DNA of 64,000 nucleotides, taken from assembly GCF_040654195.1 (NCBI RefSeq), contig NZ_JBFAHM010000005.1:496001-560000 (forward strand), in the 5' to 3' direction. This DNA comes from Hamadaea sp013361475 (GTDB taxonomy: Bacteria; Actinomycetota; Actinomycetes; Mycobacteriales; Micromonosporaceae). The notes below the pieces were generated by a model. It searched no databases. It was not told the origin of the DNA and saw only the letters and a program-made list of their open reading frames with translations. Position numbers and translations under genes: made by a program. This document shows, piece by piece, positions 1-8,372 of the stretch. Numbering within the stretch: position 1 is the stretch's first letter; every line of letters starts with the position of its first letter.

Positions 1-1688
1 CTCAACCCGGTGTAGTCGCACGGCCGGTCGTGGGTGGCCGCCTTGAACGCGTCGAACACCTCCTCCGGCGTACGCCACGGCAGCAGTGGACTGCCGTCCG
101 AGCGTCGCAGATCCAGGCGTTCGGCGTAGTCGAGGAAGATCGCCAGGTCCGACCGCGCTTGGCCGGGCGGCTCGACCGCCTGCTCGGACAGGTGCACCGT
201 GCGGTCATGGTTGGTGAACGTGCCCGTCTTCTCGCCCCACAAGGCAGCCGGAAGCACGACGTCGGCCAGGTCGGTGGTCTCGGTGGGGAAGGCGTCGGTG
301 ACGACGAGGAACAGCCGCTCCTGACTCAGTACGCCCCGGATGCGCTCCAGATCCGGCAACGACACCATCGGGTTGGTGCCGGTCACCCAGAGGAACTTCA
401 GCGAGCCCTCCTCGGCGTACCGGAGGATCTGCATGATGTGCGTCGGCGGTCCCCAACTGGGAATCTGCTCCGGCGGCACCCCCCACAACTCGGCGAGCTG
501 CCGCACGTGGGCCGGGTTCTGCCAGTTCCGCATGGCGGTCAGGTCCCCGTTCGACCCCGTCTCGCGGGTGTTCTCGGCGGTCGGCTGGCCGTTCATCTGG
601 AACACCGTGCAGCCCGGCTTGCCGATCATGCCGCGCAGCAGCGTGATGTTGTTGACCTGGCAGGCCGCCGCGGTCGCCTGATGCGACTGGTAGACGCCTT
701 GGAGGCAGGTGCTCACCAGGCGCTCGGCCGAACCGATCACCTCAGCCGCCCGGCGGATTTCGGCCGCTTCGACGCCGCAGACGGCCGCCGCCTTCTCCGG
801 CGGGTACTCCGCGACCTTCTTGGCCAGCCGGTCGAACTCGACGGTGTGCTCGTCGATGAACTCGTGATCGATCCAGTCGTGCTCGATCAGCTCGTGCTGG
901 ATCGCGTTGAGCAAGGCGACGTTCGTGCCGCTGCGGATCGCCAGGTGCACCTCGGCCGCCTCGGCGACCTTCGTGCGGCGGGGATCGACGACGACCAGCC
1001 GCGGCCGATCCGGGCCGTGCAGCCGATCCAGCACCCGCATCCACAGCACGGTCTGCGTCTCGGCGATGTTGTGCCCGACGGCGAGCAGCGTGTCGCAGGC
1101 GTCGAAGTCGGTCAGCGAGCCCGGGTCGCCGTCGCAGCCGAAGGACTCCTTCAGCGCCGCGTCCGAGGTCGCGGTGCACAACCGGGTGTTGCCGTCGAGA
1201 TGCGGGGTGCCGAGGCCGCCGCGGGCGAGGACCGCGAGGGCGTAGTAGTCCTCGAGGAAGAGCTGGCCGCTGGTGTAGAAGCCGAGCGCCAGCGGACCCG
1301 ACTCGGCCAGGATCTGCCGCGACCGCTCGGCGATCACCGTCATGGCCTCGTCCCAGGTCGCCTCGGTCAACCGGCCGTCGCGGCGGATCTGCGGCGTGGT
1401 CAGCCGGTCCGCCGACGAGTTCGCCTGCCAGCCGTACAGCCCCTTGGGACCGAGGCGTCCCCGGTTGACCCGGTCGGCCACCCGTCCGCGTACGCCGACG
1501 ATCTGCCCGTCGCGTACGCCGACGTCCATCCCGCAGCCGTTCGAGCAGAGGACGCAGGCCGACTGCACCCAGTTCACCTCGTCCTCGCCGACTCCGTCGA
1601 GGAGGTGGAGGTCGACCCGGTCCGGCCAGTCCCCGTGCTGGGCGTAGGGCGTACGAGATCCCCAAATGTCCGAAATGCGGTCCGCCAT
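1..1688 (-). CDS. Molybdopterin oxidoreductase, nitrate-reductase-like (3' end beyond window)
   Basis: Catalytic subunit of the DMSO-reductase superfamily, probably cytoplasmic and assimilatory. The visible part is about 562 codons and runs off the left edge without a stop. It starts at ATG 1688 with MADRISDIWGSRTPYAQHG; a GGAG lies about 14 bases upstream. Residues C45, C48 and C52 form the CVLCSNGC iron-sulfur motif. At the usual fourth cysteine the sequence is NRGRLGPKG (G80), so the fourth ligand is absent from that place. NTRLC near residue 171 corresponds to the cysteine that ligates molybdenum in nitrate reductases. Later segments (GYVYQ-like QGVYQSHQAT, NGQPTAENTRETG, WVTGTNPMVS) are typical of Nap/Nas/Fdh large subunits. 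It is divergent from the diguanylate cyclase gene. Formate dehydrogenase is the main alternative; the conserved Cys rather than selenocysteine favours nitrate reductase. Confidence 0.85.
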   Translation of the reverse strand, partial: MADRISDIWGSRTPYAQHGDWPDRVDLHLLDGVGEDEVNWVQSACVLCSNGCGMDVGVRDGQIVGVRGRVADRVNRGRLGPKGLYGWQANSSADRLTTPQIRRDGRLTEATWDEAMTVIAERSRQILAESGPLALGFYTSGQLFLEDYYALAVLARGGLGTPHLDGNTRLCTATSDAALKESFGCDGDPGSLTDFDACDTLLAVGHNIAETQTVLWMRVLDRLHGPDRPRLVVVDPRRTKVAEAAEVHLAIRSGTNVALLNAIQHELIEHDWIDHEFIDEHTVEFDRLAKKVAEYPPEKAAAVCGVEAAEIRRAAEVIGSAERLVSTCLQGVYQSHQATAAACQVNNITLLRGMIGKPGCTVFQMNGQPTAENTRETGSNGDLTAMRNWQNPAHVRQLAELWGVPPEQIPSWGPPTHIMQILRYAEEGSLKFLWVTGTNPMVSLPDLERIRGVLSQERLFLVVTDAFPTETTDLADVVLPAALWGEKTGTFTNHDRTVHLSEQAVEPPGQARSDLAIFLDYAERLDLRRSDGSPLLPWRTPEEVFDAFKAATHDRPCDYTGL

Positions 1689-1844
1689 GCCGCGTCCGTA
1701 CCCACTTCTCCGCCGGTTATCCGCCGCAACCGCACTCGAACCCGCCCCTCCTCCGGCAGCGGGAAGCTGCGCTCTTCGGGTGTCGCGGCCGGGCGCTCGG
1801 GACGTATGCTTCGCCTGTCACCGCACTTCCGCATCACCGAATGC

Positions 1845-1867
1845 CGTCCACAGTGTCGTCCACAGTG
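1845..1867. repeat. Two direct copies of CGTCCACAGTG, 12-bp period
   Basis: CGTCCACAGTG occurs at 1845-1855 and again at 1857-1867, in the divergent spacer between the oxidoreductase and the PAS-GGDEF-EAL gene. Side-by-side copies about one helical turn apart suggest a site for a dimeric activator. TCCACA resembles part of a DnaA box, but two copies alone do not make an origin. Confidence 0.4.
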
Positions 1868-1960
1868 GCGTGACGGGACGGCCGCCGTCGAAGGGCGAGG
1901 GGGAATGGCGTTCCGATCCAACCGGTCGGGCGGGACCGGGCCACCGGCCCCCACCCGCCG

Positions 1961-4114
1961 ATGACCGCGTACGCGCCGCCGCCGGCCGGGCCGCCGGAGC
2001 CCGACGGCCTCGGACGATTCGCCCGGCGCTGGGCGGAGGCGATCGGCCCCACCAGTGAGATCCCCGTGCCGGACCTGCCGGAGTTCCTCGAACGGCTGAC
2101 CCGCGATCTCGCGGCCGCCCTGCGCGACGACACCGTGGAGGCCCGCGCCGACGAAGCGGCCGCCGCCCTGGTCGGCGCCGACTTCCACAGCCCCGCCGCG
2201 GTACGCCGGACCATCGAGGTGTTCTCCGACGGCTTCCTCGACGAACTCCGGGGCGAACCCGGGGCCGAGGACGAGATCAAACTGCGCGCCCGGCTCGGGC
2301 AGCTCCTCGGCGGCTTGTCCGCCGGATTCGCCCACGCCTTGCGCGTACGCACCCGGACCGAGCAGGAAGCCGTCCAGCGCGCCGCCCTCCGGGCCGTACG
2401 CCTGGCCGACCGCGACCGCCGCGTCGTGGAGGCCCGGTTTCGAGCCGTCTTCGCCGACGCCGCCGTCGGCATCGCCATGGTCGACCTGACCGGCCGCCTG
2501 ATCGAGGTGAACACCGCGTTCGCCCGGATGCTCGGCTTCGTGCCCGAGGAGATCCGGGGCCGGACGGTCGGGGAGATCATCGGCGACAGCGGGCACGGCC
2601 CGACCTCCAGCCGCTACCTCGACCTGCTGTCCGGCGGCCGGGATCACTTCCGCACCGAGACGACCCGGGTACGCCCCGACGGCAGCCGGCTCGTGCTGGA
2701 CCTGTCGATGTCGATGGTGCGCGACGACGACGGCGCGCCCGGCTTCCTCATCGGGGTCACCGTCGACATCACCGAGCGGCGACGGCTGCAGGACCAGCTC
2801 TGGCACGAGTCCCGGCACGACGCGCTGACCGGGCTGCCCAACCGGACGCTGTTCGCCGAGCGGCTGGCCGAACGGCTCGCCGAACCGGCCTGCGGCCGGC
2901 TGGGCCTGTCGTTCCTGGACCTGGACGGCTTCAAGGACGTCAACGACAGCCTCGGGCACGCGGTCGGCGATCACCTGCTGGTGGCGGTCGCCCGGCGGCT
3001 GGAGGAGGCCGTCGCCCACGGCGACCGGCTGGTCGCCCGGCTGGGCGGCGACGAGTTCGTGGTGCTCGACGACGACTGCGTCGGCGAGGCCGCCGTGGTC
3101 GGGCCGGCCGAGGCGATCTTGGCGGCGTTGCGTGAGCCGTTCCACGTCGGCGGCCGCGAACTCACCATCTCGGCGAGCATCGGAGTCGTGGACTCCCGGG
3201 CGGTCGGCGCCGATCCGCAGGCGCTGATGCGCGCCGCCGACATCACCTTGTACCGGGCGAAGGCCGAGGGGAAGAGCCGGCTGGCCCGGTACGACCCGCG
3301 CGACAGCGCGCGCCAGATCACCCAGCACACCCTGGCGACCGCACTGCCGGCCGCGTTGACCCGGCAAGAGTTCTTCTGCGACTACCAGCCGATCGTCGGG
3401 CTCGAAGACGGTCGGCTGCGCGGGGTGGAGGCGCTGATCCGCTGGCGGCATCCGCAACTGGGCATCGTCGGGCCGAACCAGTTCATCCCGGTCGCGGAGG
3501 AGACGGGTCACATCGCGGCGGTCGGCCGCTGGGTGCTCGCCGCCGCCTGCCGCCAAGCCGGTGAATGGGCCGCCGCCAATCCGACGCTGACCTGCTACAT
3601 CAGCATCAACGTGGCGGTCGGCCAGCTACGCCGGCCCGGCCTGGTCGACGACGTCATGCAGGTGCTCACCGACGGCGGCCTCCCGCCCGAACGTCTCCAG
3701 CTCGAACTCACCGAGTCGGCCGTCCTCGGCGACGACCGCGGCCCGGTCGGCGAACTGCGACGGCTCGCCGACGCGGGAGTCCGGCTCGCCATCGACGACT
3801 TCGGCACCGGGTACGCCAACCTCGCGTACCTGACGAGGCTGCCGGTCCGGCAGGTCAAGCTGGCCGGGGAGTTCCTCAAACCGCTGCGTACCGGGACCAG
3901 CGTCGACCCGAAGCATGACCGGCTACTCACCGCCGTCATCGCCCTGGCGCACGACCTGGGGCTGAGCGTGACCGCCGAAGGCGTCGAGCACCAGGGCCAG
4001 GCGGACCGGCTGCGGACGCTCGGCTGCGACGCGGCCCAAGGCTGGTTGTTCGGCCAGCCCGGCCCGGCCGAGGAGGTGGGGCGGCTCATCGCCCGCCAGA
4101 ACCGGCCCTCCTGA
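1961..4114 (+). CDS. PAS-GGDEF-EAL cyclic-di-GMP turnover protein
   Basis: A 717-residue protein with no signal peptide or clear membrane segment, so probably cytoplasmic. Residues 1-150 are an Ala/Arg-rich helical region with no recognised domain. A PAS domain spans about 160-280 (FRAVFADAAVGIAMVD to VTVDITERRR). The GGDEF domain starts at HDALTGLPNR and has an intact RLGGDEF near 362. The EAL domain has EALIRWRHP near 489, LELTES, IDDFGTGYANL near 610 and TAEGVE near 670. Both active-site signatures are intact, so synthesis and hydrolysis of c-di-GMP are both possible. One oddity: the usual LKIDRSF segment reads VKLAGEF, keeping K but losing the following D. ATG 1961 has no Shine-Dalgarno, so it may be leaderless. 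Family A palindrome A1 follows the stop. Confidence 0.93.
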   Translation: MTAYAPPPAGPPEPDGLGRFARRWAEAIGPTSEIPVPDLPEFLERLTRDLAAALRDDTVEARADEAAAALVGADFHSPAAVRRTIEVFSDGFLDELRGEPGAEDEIKLRARLGQLLGGLSAGFAHALRVRTRTEQEAVQRAALRAVRLADRDRRVVEARFRAVFADAAVGIAMVDLTGRLIEVNTAFARMLGFVPEEIRGRTVGEIIGDSGHGPTSSRYLDLLSGGRDHFRTETTRVRPDGSRLVLDLSMSMVRDDDGAPGFLIGVTVDITERRRLQDQLWHESRHDALTGLPNRTLFAERLAERLAEPACGRLGLSFLDLDGFKDVNDSLGHAVGDHLLVAVARRLEEAVAHGDRLVARLGGDEFVVLDDDCVGEAAVVGPAEAILAALREPFHVGGRELTISASIGVVDSRAVGADPQALMRAADITLYRAKAEGKSRLARYDPRDSARQITQHTLATALPAALTRQEFFCDYQPIVGLEDGRLRGVEALIRWRHPQLGIVGPNQFIPVAEETGHIAAVGRWVLAAACRQAGEWAAANPTLTCYISINVAVGQLRRPGLVDDVMQVLTDGGLPPERLQLELTESAVLGDDRGPVGELRRLADAGVRLAIDDFGTGYANLAYLTRLPVRQVKLAGEFLKPLRTGTSVDPKHDRLLTAVIALAHDLGLSVTAEGVEHQGQADRLRTLGCDAAQGWLFGQPGPAEEVGRLIARQNRPS

Positions 4115-4129
4115 ACGGCTTCCGCTCAC

Positions 4130-4196
4130 GGCGCTGGATCAGGGTTCGCGGTCGAATCTTGAGGCAAGATTCGACCCGGAACCCTGATCCAGCGCC
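4130..4196. repeat. Family A palindrome, copy A1
   Basis: Arms 4130-4161 and 4165-4196 (32 bp) flank the triplet AGG. They start GGCGCTGGATCAGGGTTC and end at the loop in TCGAATCTTG/CAAGATTCGA. The only arm mismatches are an interior dinucleotide (GC left, TTCCGGGTCG on the folded right arm). It sits between two convergent genes, where it could act as a bidirectional terminator, though no T-tract follows. The same element recurs at five other places in the window. Confidence 0.9.
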
Positions 4197-4208
4197 GCAG
4201 GAGAGCGG

Positions 4209-4706
4209 TCAGTTCTTGACGTAGGTGAGCTTGCCGTAGTTGAAGGCGATCGACTCGTACGGCGTGTCCCCGCCGTTGTCGTCACCGGTCTGGAACGACG
4301 AGACGAGCACGTCCTCCAGGGTGATCGTCAGGTACGGCATGGGCGCCCGCCGCGACTTCTCGACGGTGAGCACGGCGGTGGCGAGGTGCGTCCCGTTGGC
4401 CGCCGCGAGGAACAGCTTCGGGCTCGCCGAATCCGCTCGCTTCGTGACCATCAGGTCGCCGAACACCGCCTTACCGCTGCCGCCGCCGGCGCCACCGCCG
4501 CCGGAACCGTTGTTCGTGACGCCGAACGAGAACGATTCGAGTTCGATCTCGCCGGAGTGCTTCGGGTCGGTCGAGTCCCCGGGAATGCCCGCGATCTTGA
4601 GGAAGATCGTCGTCTTCGCCGGGGCCGCGGCCGCCGGATGGGCGGTGGCGACGACCGCGGCCACCGTGACGGCGACCGCGGCCAGGACACGCTGTAGTGA
4701 TCTCAT
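4209..4706 (-). CDS. Secreted Hcp1-family (type VI tube-like) protein
   Basis: A 165-residue protein. MRSLQRVLAAVAVTVAAVVA, followed by an AHPAAAAPA cleavage region, is a classic signal peptide. The mature part begins TTIFLKIAGIPGDSTDPKHS and continues GEIELESFSFGV, the opening strands of Hcp1. A Gly-rich loop, DLMVTKRADSASPKLFLA, TAVLTV and ITLEDVLVSSF follow in Hcp order, ending FNYGKLTYVKN. Hcp normally forms the hexameric tube of Gram-negative type VI secretion and lacks a signal peptide. This copy is exported and has no VgrG, sheath or ClpV neighbour, so a free secreted role is more likely. AAGGA lies just upstream of ATG 4706. A neighbouring short frame at 4741-4810 shows no start and is not called. 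Confidence 0.85.
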   Translation of the reverse strand: MRSLQRVLAAVAVTVAAVVATAHPAAAAPAKTTIFLKIAGIPGDSTDPKHSGEIELESFSFGVTNNGSGGGGAGGGSGKAVFGDLMVTKRADSASPKLFLAAANGTHLATAVLTVEKSRRAPMPYLTITLEDVLVSSFQTGDDNGGDTPYESIAFNYGKLTYVKN

Positions 4707-4813
4707 GTCCTTAAGAAACGATCAACCAACCCGCTGGTGATCAGGCGGCGATCCGGTCGCTGACCAGGGCCGCGATCTGCTCGACCGAGTGCGGCCGGCC
4801 GGAGGTTGCACCC

Positions 4814-5989
4814 TCAGGCGGCGGGCAGGGTCACCGTCACCACCAGCCCGCCCCCGGTACGCGCCTCGGCCCGGACCTCCCCACCGTGGGCCCGGGCGAT
4901 GGCCTGGACGATGGACAGCCCCAGTCCGGCCCCGGGCGCCTGGTGAGCCGTCCGGCTGCCGCGGTGGAACGGCTCGAACAGGGCTGGGACGTCGTACTTC
5001 GGGATGACCGGCCCGCTGTTCTCCACGACCAGGACGGCCTCGTGCTGAGCGAAGCCGTCCCGCGAGGCGCCGTCCCGGGAGGAACCGCCCCTGGAGGAGC
5101 CGCCCCGGGTGAAGCAGGAGACGGCGACGAAACCGTCCGGCACGTTATAGCGGAGCGCGTTGTCGACCAGGTTCTGCACCAGCCGCTCCAGCAGCGGCGG
5201 GTTCCCCGAGACGGCGGCCTCGTCGGCGGCGAGCCGCAGGTCGAGCGGGTCGAACGAGGTGACCGAGACGACGTGGTCCACGATGTCGGCCAGATCTACG
5301 TAGGACCGATCGGCGACGCCGCCTTCGGAGCGCTCCGCGCGGGCGAGCACCAGGAGCCCGTCGAGGAGCTGTTCGTGGCGCGTGTTCACCTCCAGCAGAG
5401 TCCGGCCCAGCTGAACCAGCTCGGGCGTCGGCTCACCGCGATAGAGGGCCACCTCCAGCAGCGACCGGTTCACGGTCAACGGCGTACGCAGTTCGTGGGA
5501 GGCGTTGGCGACGAAGCGCCGCTGCCCGTCGAAGGCGTGGTCGAGTCGTTCCACCATCGTGTCGAAGGCGTCGGCGAGCCGTTTCACCTCGTCGGGCGGG
5601 CCGGTGAGACCGATGCGCTCGTGCAGGCCCCGGTCCGCGGCGGGCGCGTTGGCGATGCGTACGGCGGTGTCGGTGATCTGGTCGAGCGGGCGCAGCAGCC
5701 GTCCGGCGAGCAGCCAGCCGAACGCGGTCGCCGCCACGACCACCACCGCCAAGGCGATCCCGCCTCGGGTCAGCAGCGCGTTCAGCGCCTCGTCCCAGGC
5801 GGACTCCGACACCTGGTTCACGAGCGCGCCGGTGTCGTTCGGCCCGGCCGTCGCGTAGCCGACGTTGAAGGTGGGCACCTGCCGGTCGGCCACCAGGAAG
5901 TACGTGATGCCGAGCATCACGAGACCGGCGACCAGGAACAGGCAGCCGTAGACGAGGGTCAGCCGCGCCCGGAAGGTCAGCCGCTTCAC
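4814..5989 (-). CDS. Sensor histidine kinase, second gene of a two-component operon
   Basis: A 391-residue membrane kinase. Transmembrane segments at about 13-35 and 76-98 bracket a short extracellular loop of about 40 residues. A HAMP region (LLRPLDQITDTAVRIANAP) follows, then the H box FVANASHELRTPLTVNRS with the phospho-acceptor His near 164. The ATPase end shows LVDNALRYN (N box) and GAGLGLSIV (G box). Between them lies a short Gly/Ser/Arg repeat (GGSSRGGSSRDGASRDG) inside the ATP-lid region, which is unusual. Its start overlaps the response-regulator stop by 4 bp (5986-5989), so translation is coupled. It faces away from the lipoprotein/ABC operon at 6760-10304, a common arrangement for a sensor of cell-envelope stress; that functional link is inference. 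Confidence 0.93.
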   Translation of the reverse strand: MKRLTFRARLTLVYGCLFLVAGLVMLGITYFLVADRQVPTFNVGYATAGPNDTGALVNQVSESAWDEALNALLTRGGIALAVVVVAATAFGWLLAGRLLRPLDQITDTAVRIANAPAADRGLHERIGLTGPPDEVKRLADAFDTMVERLDHAFDGQRRFVANASHELRTPLTVNRSLLEVALYRGEPTPELVQLGRTLLEVNTRHEQLLDGLLVLARAERSEGGVADRSYVDLADIVDHVVSVTSFDPLDLRLAADEAAVSGNPPLLERLVQNLVDNALRYNVPDGFVAVSCFTRGGSSRGGSSRDGASRDGFAQHEAVLVVENSGPVIPKYDVPALFEPFHRGSRTAHQAPGAGLGLSIVQAIARAHGGEVRAEARTGGGLVVTVTLPAA

Positions 5990-6642
5990 GGGACCCGGTA
6001 CCCGACACCCGGGTCGGTGAGCACGATCGGCGGCTCACCGAGCTTGCGGCGCAACTTGAGGATGATCATGCGGATCGAGTTCGTGAACGGGTCGGCGTTC
6101 TCGTCCCAGGCCTTCTCGAGGAGCTGCTCGGCGGAGACCGGCGCGCCGTCGGCCCGCAGCAACTCGGCGAGCACGGCGAACTCCTTGCGCGACAAGGGAA
6201 CGTAGCGGCCGTCGCGGTAGACCTCCCGCCGGTGCGGATCGAGCCGGAGGCCGCCCCGCTGCAGGATCGGCGGCGCGGCCGGGCGGGCGCGCCGGCCCAG
6301 CGCGGTGACCCGGGCCGACAGCTCGGCGAACGCGAACGGCTTCGGCAGGTAGTCGTCGGCGCCGAGGGACAGCCCGGAGACGCGGTCGGCCACGTCGGCC
6401 GAGGCCGTCAGCATGAGGACCCGGGTCTCGCCGCCGTCGGCGGCCAGCGCGCGGCAGACGTCGTCGCCGTGCACCACGGGCAGATCCCGGTCCAGGACCA
6501 CCACGTCGTAGTCGTTCACGTCGATGCGCTCAAGTGCCGCCCCGCCGTCGTGGACGACGTCGACGGCGTGCGCGTCGCCCCGCAGCCAGTGCGCGACGGC
6601 GTCGGCGACCAGGGGTTCGTCCTCGACGACCAAGATCCGCAT
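5986..6642 (-). CDS. OmpR/PhoB-type response regulator
   Basis: A 218-residue regulator starting MRILVVEDEPLV. The receiver domain holds the acidic pair near 8-9, phospho-acceptor Asp in VVVLDRDLP (about residue 51) and Lys in DYLPKPF. The C-terminal winged helix (LRLDPHRREVYRDGRYVPLS to PGVGYRVP) matches the Trans_reg_C family. I chose ATG 6642; ATG 6651 (MGF before MRI) is also possible, and longer in-frame extensions do not resemble the family. It is the first gene of the pair and overlaps the kinase by ATGA. It probably controls the divergent export operon, whose start is 117 bp away. Confidence 0.93.
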   Translation of the reverse strand: MRILVVEDEPLVADAVAHWLRGDAHAVDVVHDGGAALERIDVNDYDVVVLDRDLPVVHGDDVCRALAADGGETRVLMLTASADVADRVSGLSLGADDYLPKPFAFAELSARVTALGRRARPAAPPILQRGGLRLDPHRREVYRDGRYVPLSRKEFAVLAELLRADGAPVSAEQLLEKAWDENADPFTNSIRMIILKLRRKLGEPPIVLTDPGVGYRVP

Positions 6643-6759
6643 GAATCCCATGGTGACACACGGTGATGTCACCTCGGTGTCAACGAATTCGGTGACGCCC
6701 GCGAAAACCCGTGGCCGATCTACTGACCGCCGACAGGAGCCCACTGAAGGAGACAAACC

Positions 6760-7320
6760 ATGCGGATAAGGGCAGCGATCGCGATCGGCCTGCTCGCGAC
6801 GGCGGCACTGGCCGGGTGCTCGAAGAGCGATGGTGACGGCGTCGCCAGCGCGAACGGCACGTCCAGCCCCGGTGCCACCGCGAGCGCCACCGGCGCAGTC
6901 GACGAGAAGGCGCGAGCGCTCCAGTTCGCCAAGTGCATGCGCGAGAACGGCGTACCGAACTGGCCGGACCCGAAGTTCAGCGACGGCGGCGGGGTTTCGC
7001 TCGACGCGCCCGACGGGGCGGACCCGGCGAAGGTCGACGCGGGGATGCAGGCGTGCAAGGCGTACCTGCCCAACGGCGGCGAACCGCAGAAGCTCGACCC
7101 CGCCCGCCTCGACCAGCTGCGCAAATATGCCCAGTGCATGCGTGAGCACGGTCTGAAGAACTTCCCCGACCCGACCGACTACGGCTTCCAGCTCGACGGC
7201 AACACCTCCGGGATCGACCCGGCGAGTCCGGCGTACCAGGCGGCCGACTCCGAGTGCCAGAAGTTCGCGCCGCCGCCGGCCGGGGAGTCGCCGGGCACGA
7301 ACACGGGCAACGGCCGATGA
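6760..7320 (+). CDS. Lipoprotein with two Cys-Met-Arg-Glu repeats, first gene of export operon
   Basis: A 186-residue lipoprotein. MRIRAAIAIGLLATAALAGC is a lipoprotein signal with lipobox LAGC (Cys20). A Ser/Thr/Ala linker follows. Two similar motifs, FAKCMRENGVPNWPDP and YAQCMREHGLKNFPDP, are about 70 residues apart, and single Cys residues after each (MQACKAY, DSECQKF) suggest two disulfide-linked repeats. This layout is common in actinobacterial lipoproteins upstream of MacA/MacB-like genes; the ligand is unknown. AAGGAG precedes ATG 6760 by 7 bases. The stop overlaps the next start by ATGA. Confidence 0.85.
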   Translation: MRIRAAIAIGLLATAALAGCSKSDGDGVASANGTSSPGATASATGAVDEKARALQFAKCMRENGVPNWPDPKFSDGGGVSLDAPDGADPAKVDAGMQACKAYLPNGGEPQKLDPARLDQLRKYAQCMREHGLKNFPDPTDYGFQLDGNTSGIDPASPAYQAADSECQKFAPPPAGESPGTNTGNGR

Positions 7321-8372
7321 GACGGCGGATTCTCACGGGCGTCGCGACGGTGGCGGTGCTCCTCGCCGTCGGCGTCGCGGTGGTCGCGGCCAAGGGCATC
7401 GGTTCCGGTCCGTCGACGCCATCGGCGGCGAACCTGCCCCCGGCCACCGCGACGGTCACCCGCCAGACGCTCGTCGACAGCCAGACCATGACCGGCGAGC
7501 TGGGCTACGGCGACCCGGTCCAGGTCAACGGCAAGCTGCCGGGCACGATCACCGCGCTGCCCGCACAAGGCGCGACGGTACGCCGAGGGCAGCCGATCTA
7601 TCGCGTGGACAATCTGCCGGTCGTCCTCCTCTATGGTGCGTTGCCCGCCTATCGGGCCTTGGCGGCCGGAGTGAAGGGGCCGGACGTCCAGCAGTTCGAG
7701 CAGAACCTGTACGCCTTGGGCTATCGGGGGTTCACCGTCGACGGGACGTTCTCGGCGTCCACGACGACGGCGGTGAAGAAGTGGCAGAAGGCGCTCGGAC
7801 TGCCGCAGACGGGCACGGTCGACCTCGGCCGGATCTACTACGCCGCCGGTCCCGTACGCGTGAACACCCAGCAGGCGGCGATCGGCGACTCGACCGGACC
7901 CGGCCTGGCGGTGCTCACCACGACCGGTTCGCAGAAGCTGGTCGGCGTCGAAGTCAGCGTGGCCGAACAACGGCTGGCCAAGGTCGGCAGCGCGGTCACG
8001 CTGAAGCTGCCGGACGGCAAGACCGCACCCGGCAAGATCGTGCGCGGGCGTACGGTGATCAAGCCGGCGGAGGGCAACAACCCCGCCAAGACCGTGATCA
8101 GGGTGTCGATCGCTCCCGACGACCAACAGGTGCTGGCCGCGTTCGACCAGGCGACGATCGACGTCGGCTTCACCGCCGGGAAACGGGAGAACGTCCTGAC
8201 CGTGCCGGTCGCGGCGTTGCTGGCGCTGAGCGAGGGCGGCTACGGCATCCAGGTCGTCGACGGAACGACCACCCGGATCGTCGCCGTCAAGACCGGGCTG
8301 TTCGCCGACGGGCGAGTCGAGATCACCGGGGACGGCCTGGCCGAGGGAACCACCGTCGGGATGCCCTCATGA
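7317..8372 (+). CDS. Periplasmic-adaptor-like protein with peptidoglycan-binding domain
   Basis: A 351-residue protein anchored by an N-terminal membrane segment (ILTGVATVAVLLAVGVAVVA). It has HlyD/MacA-type half-motifs, with GTITALPAQGATVRRGQPIYRVD resembling a lipoyl-like hairpin, then a PG_binding_1 domain (GPDVQQFEQNLYALGY, DGTFSASTTTAVKKWQ). Beta-rich adaptor segments and NVLTVPVAALLAL follow. Gram-positive proteins of this type are thought to link an ABC exporter to the wall. The start ATG 7317 overlaps the lipoprotein stop by 4 bp, and its own stop overlaps the ATPase start by 4 bp. Substrate is not predictable. Confidence 0.88.
   Translation: MRRRILTGVATVAVLLAVGVAVVAAKGIGSGPSTPSAANLPPATATVTRQTLVDSQTMTGELGYGDPVQVNGKLPGTITALPAQGATVRRGQPIYRVDNLPVVLLYGALPAYRALAAGVKGPDVQQFEQNLYALGYRGFTVDGTFSASTTTAVKKWQKALGLPQTGTVDLGRIYYAAGPVRVNTQQAAIGDSTGPGLAVLTTTGSQKLVGVEVSVAEQRLAKVGSAVTLKLPDGKTAPGKIVRGRTVIKPAEGNNPAKTVIRVSIAPDDQQVLAAFDQATIDVGFTAGKRENVLTVPVAALLALSEGGYGIQVVDGTTTRIVAVKTGLFADGRVEITGDGLAEGTTVGMPS

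Noticed and set aside
1845..1867. Replication origin or DnaA-box cluster
   Set aside because: Only two TCCACA-containing copies, no AT-rich region and no dnaA or dnaN nearby.
30..1964. Long plus-strand open frame opposite the oxidoreductase gene
   Set aside because: Its translation is Arg/Val/Gly-rich and shows no family; the minus strand encodes clear molybdopterin-enzyme motifs. High GC produces such antisense frames throughout the window.
4130..4196. Family A palindromes as ordinary intrinsic terminators
   Set aside because: No T-tract follows, one copy is between divergent genes and one is inside a coding sequence, so termination does not explain all copies, though some may terminate.
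4741..4810. Short minus-strand frame ending SVEQIAALVSDRIAA between the Hcp-like and kinase genes
   Set aside because: It is open for about 31 codons but has no start codon or ribosome-binding site; a gene remnant cannot be shown.
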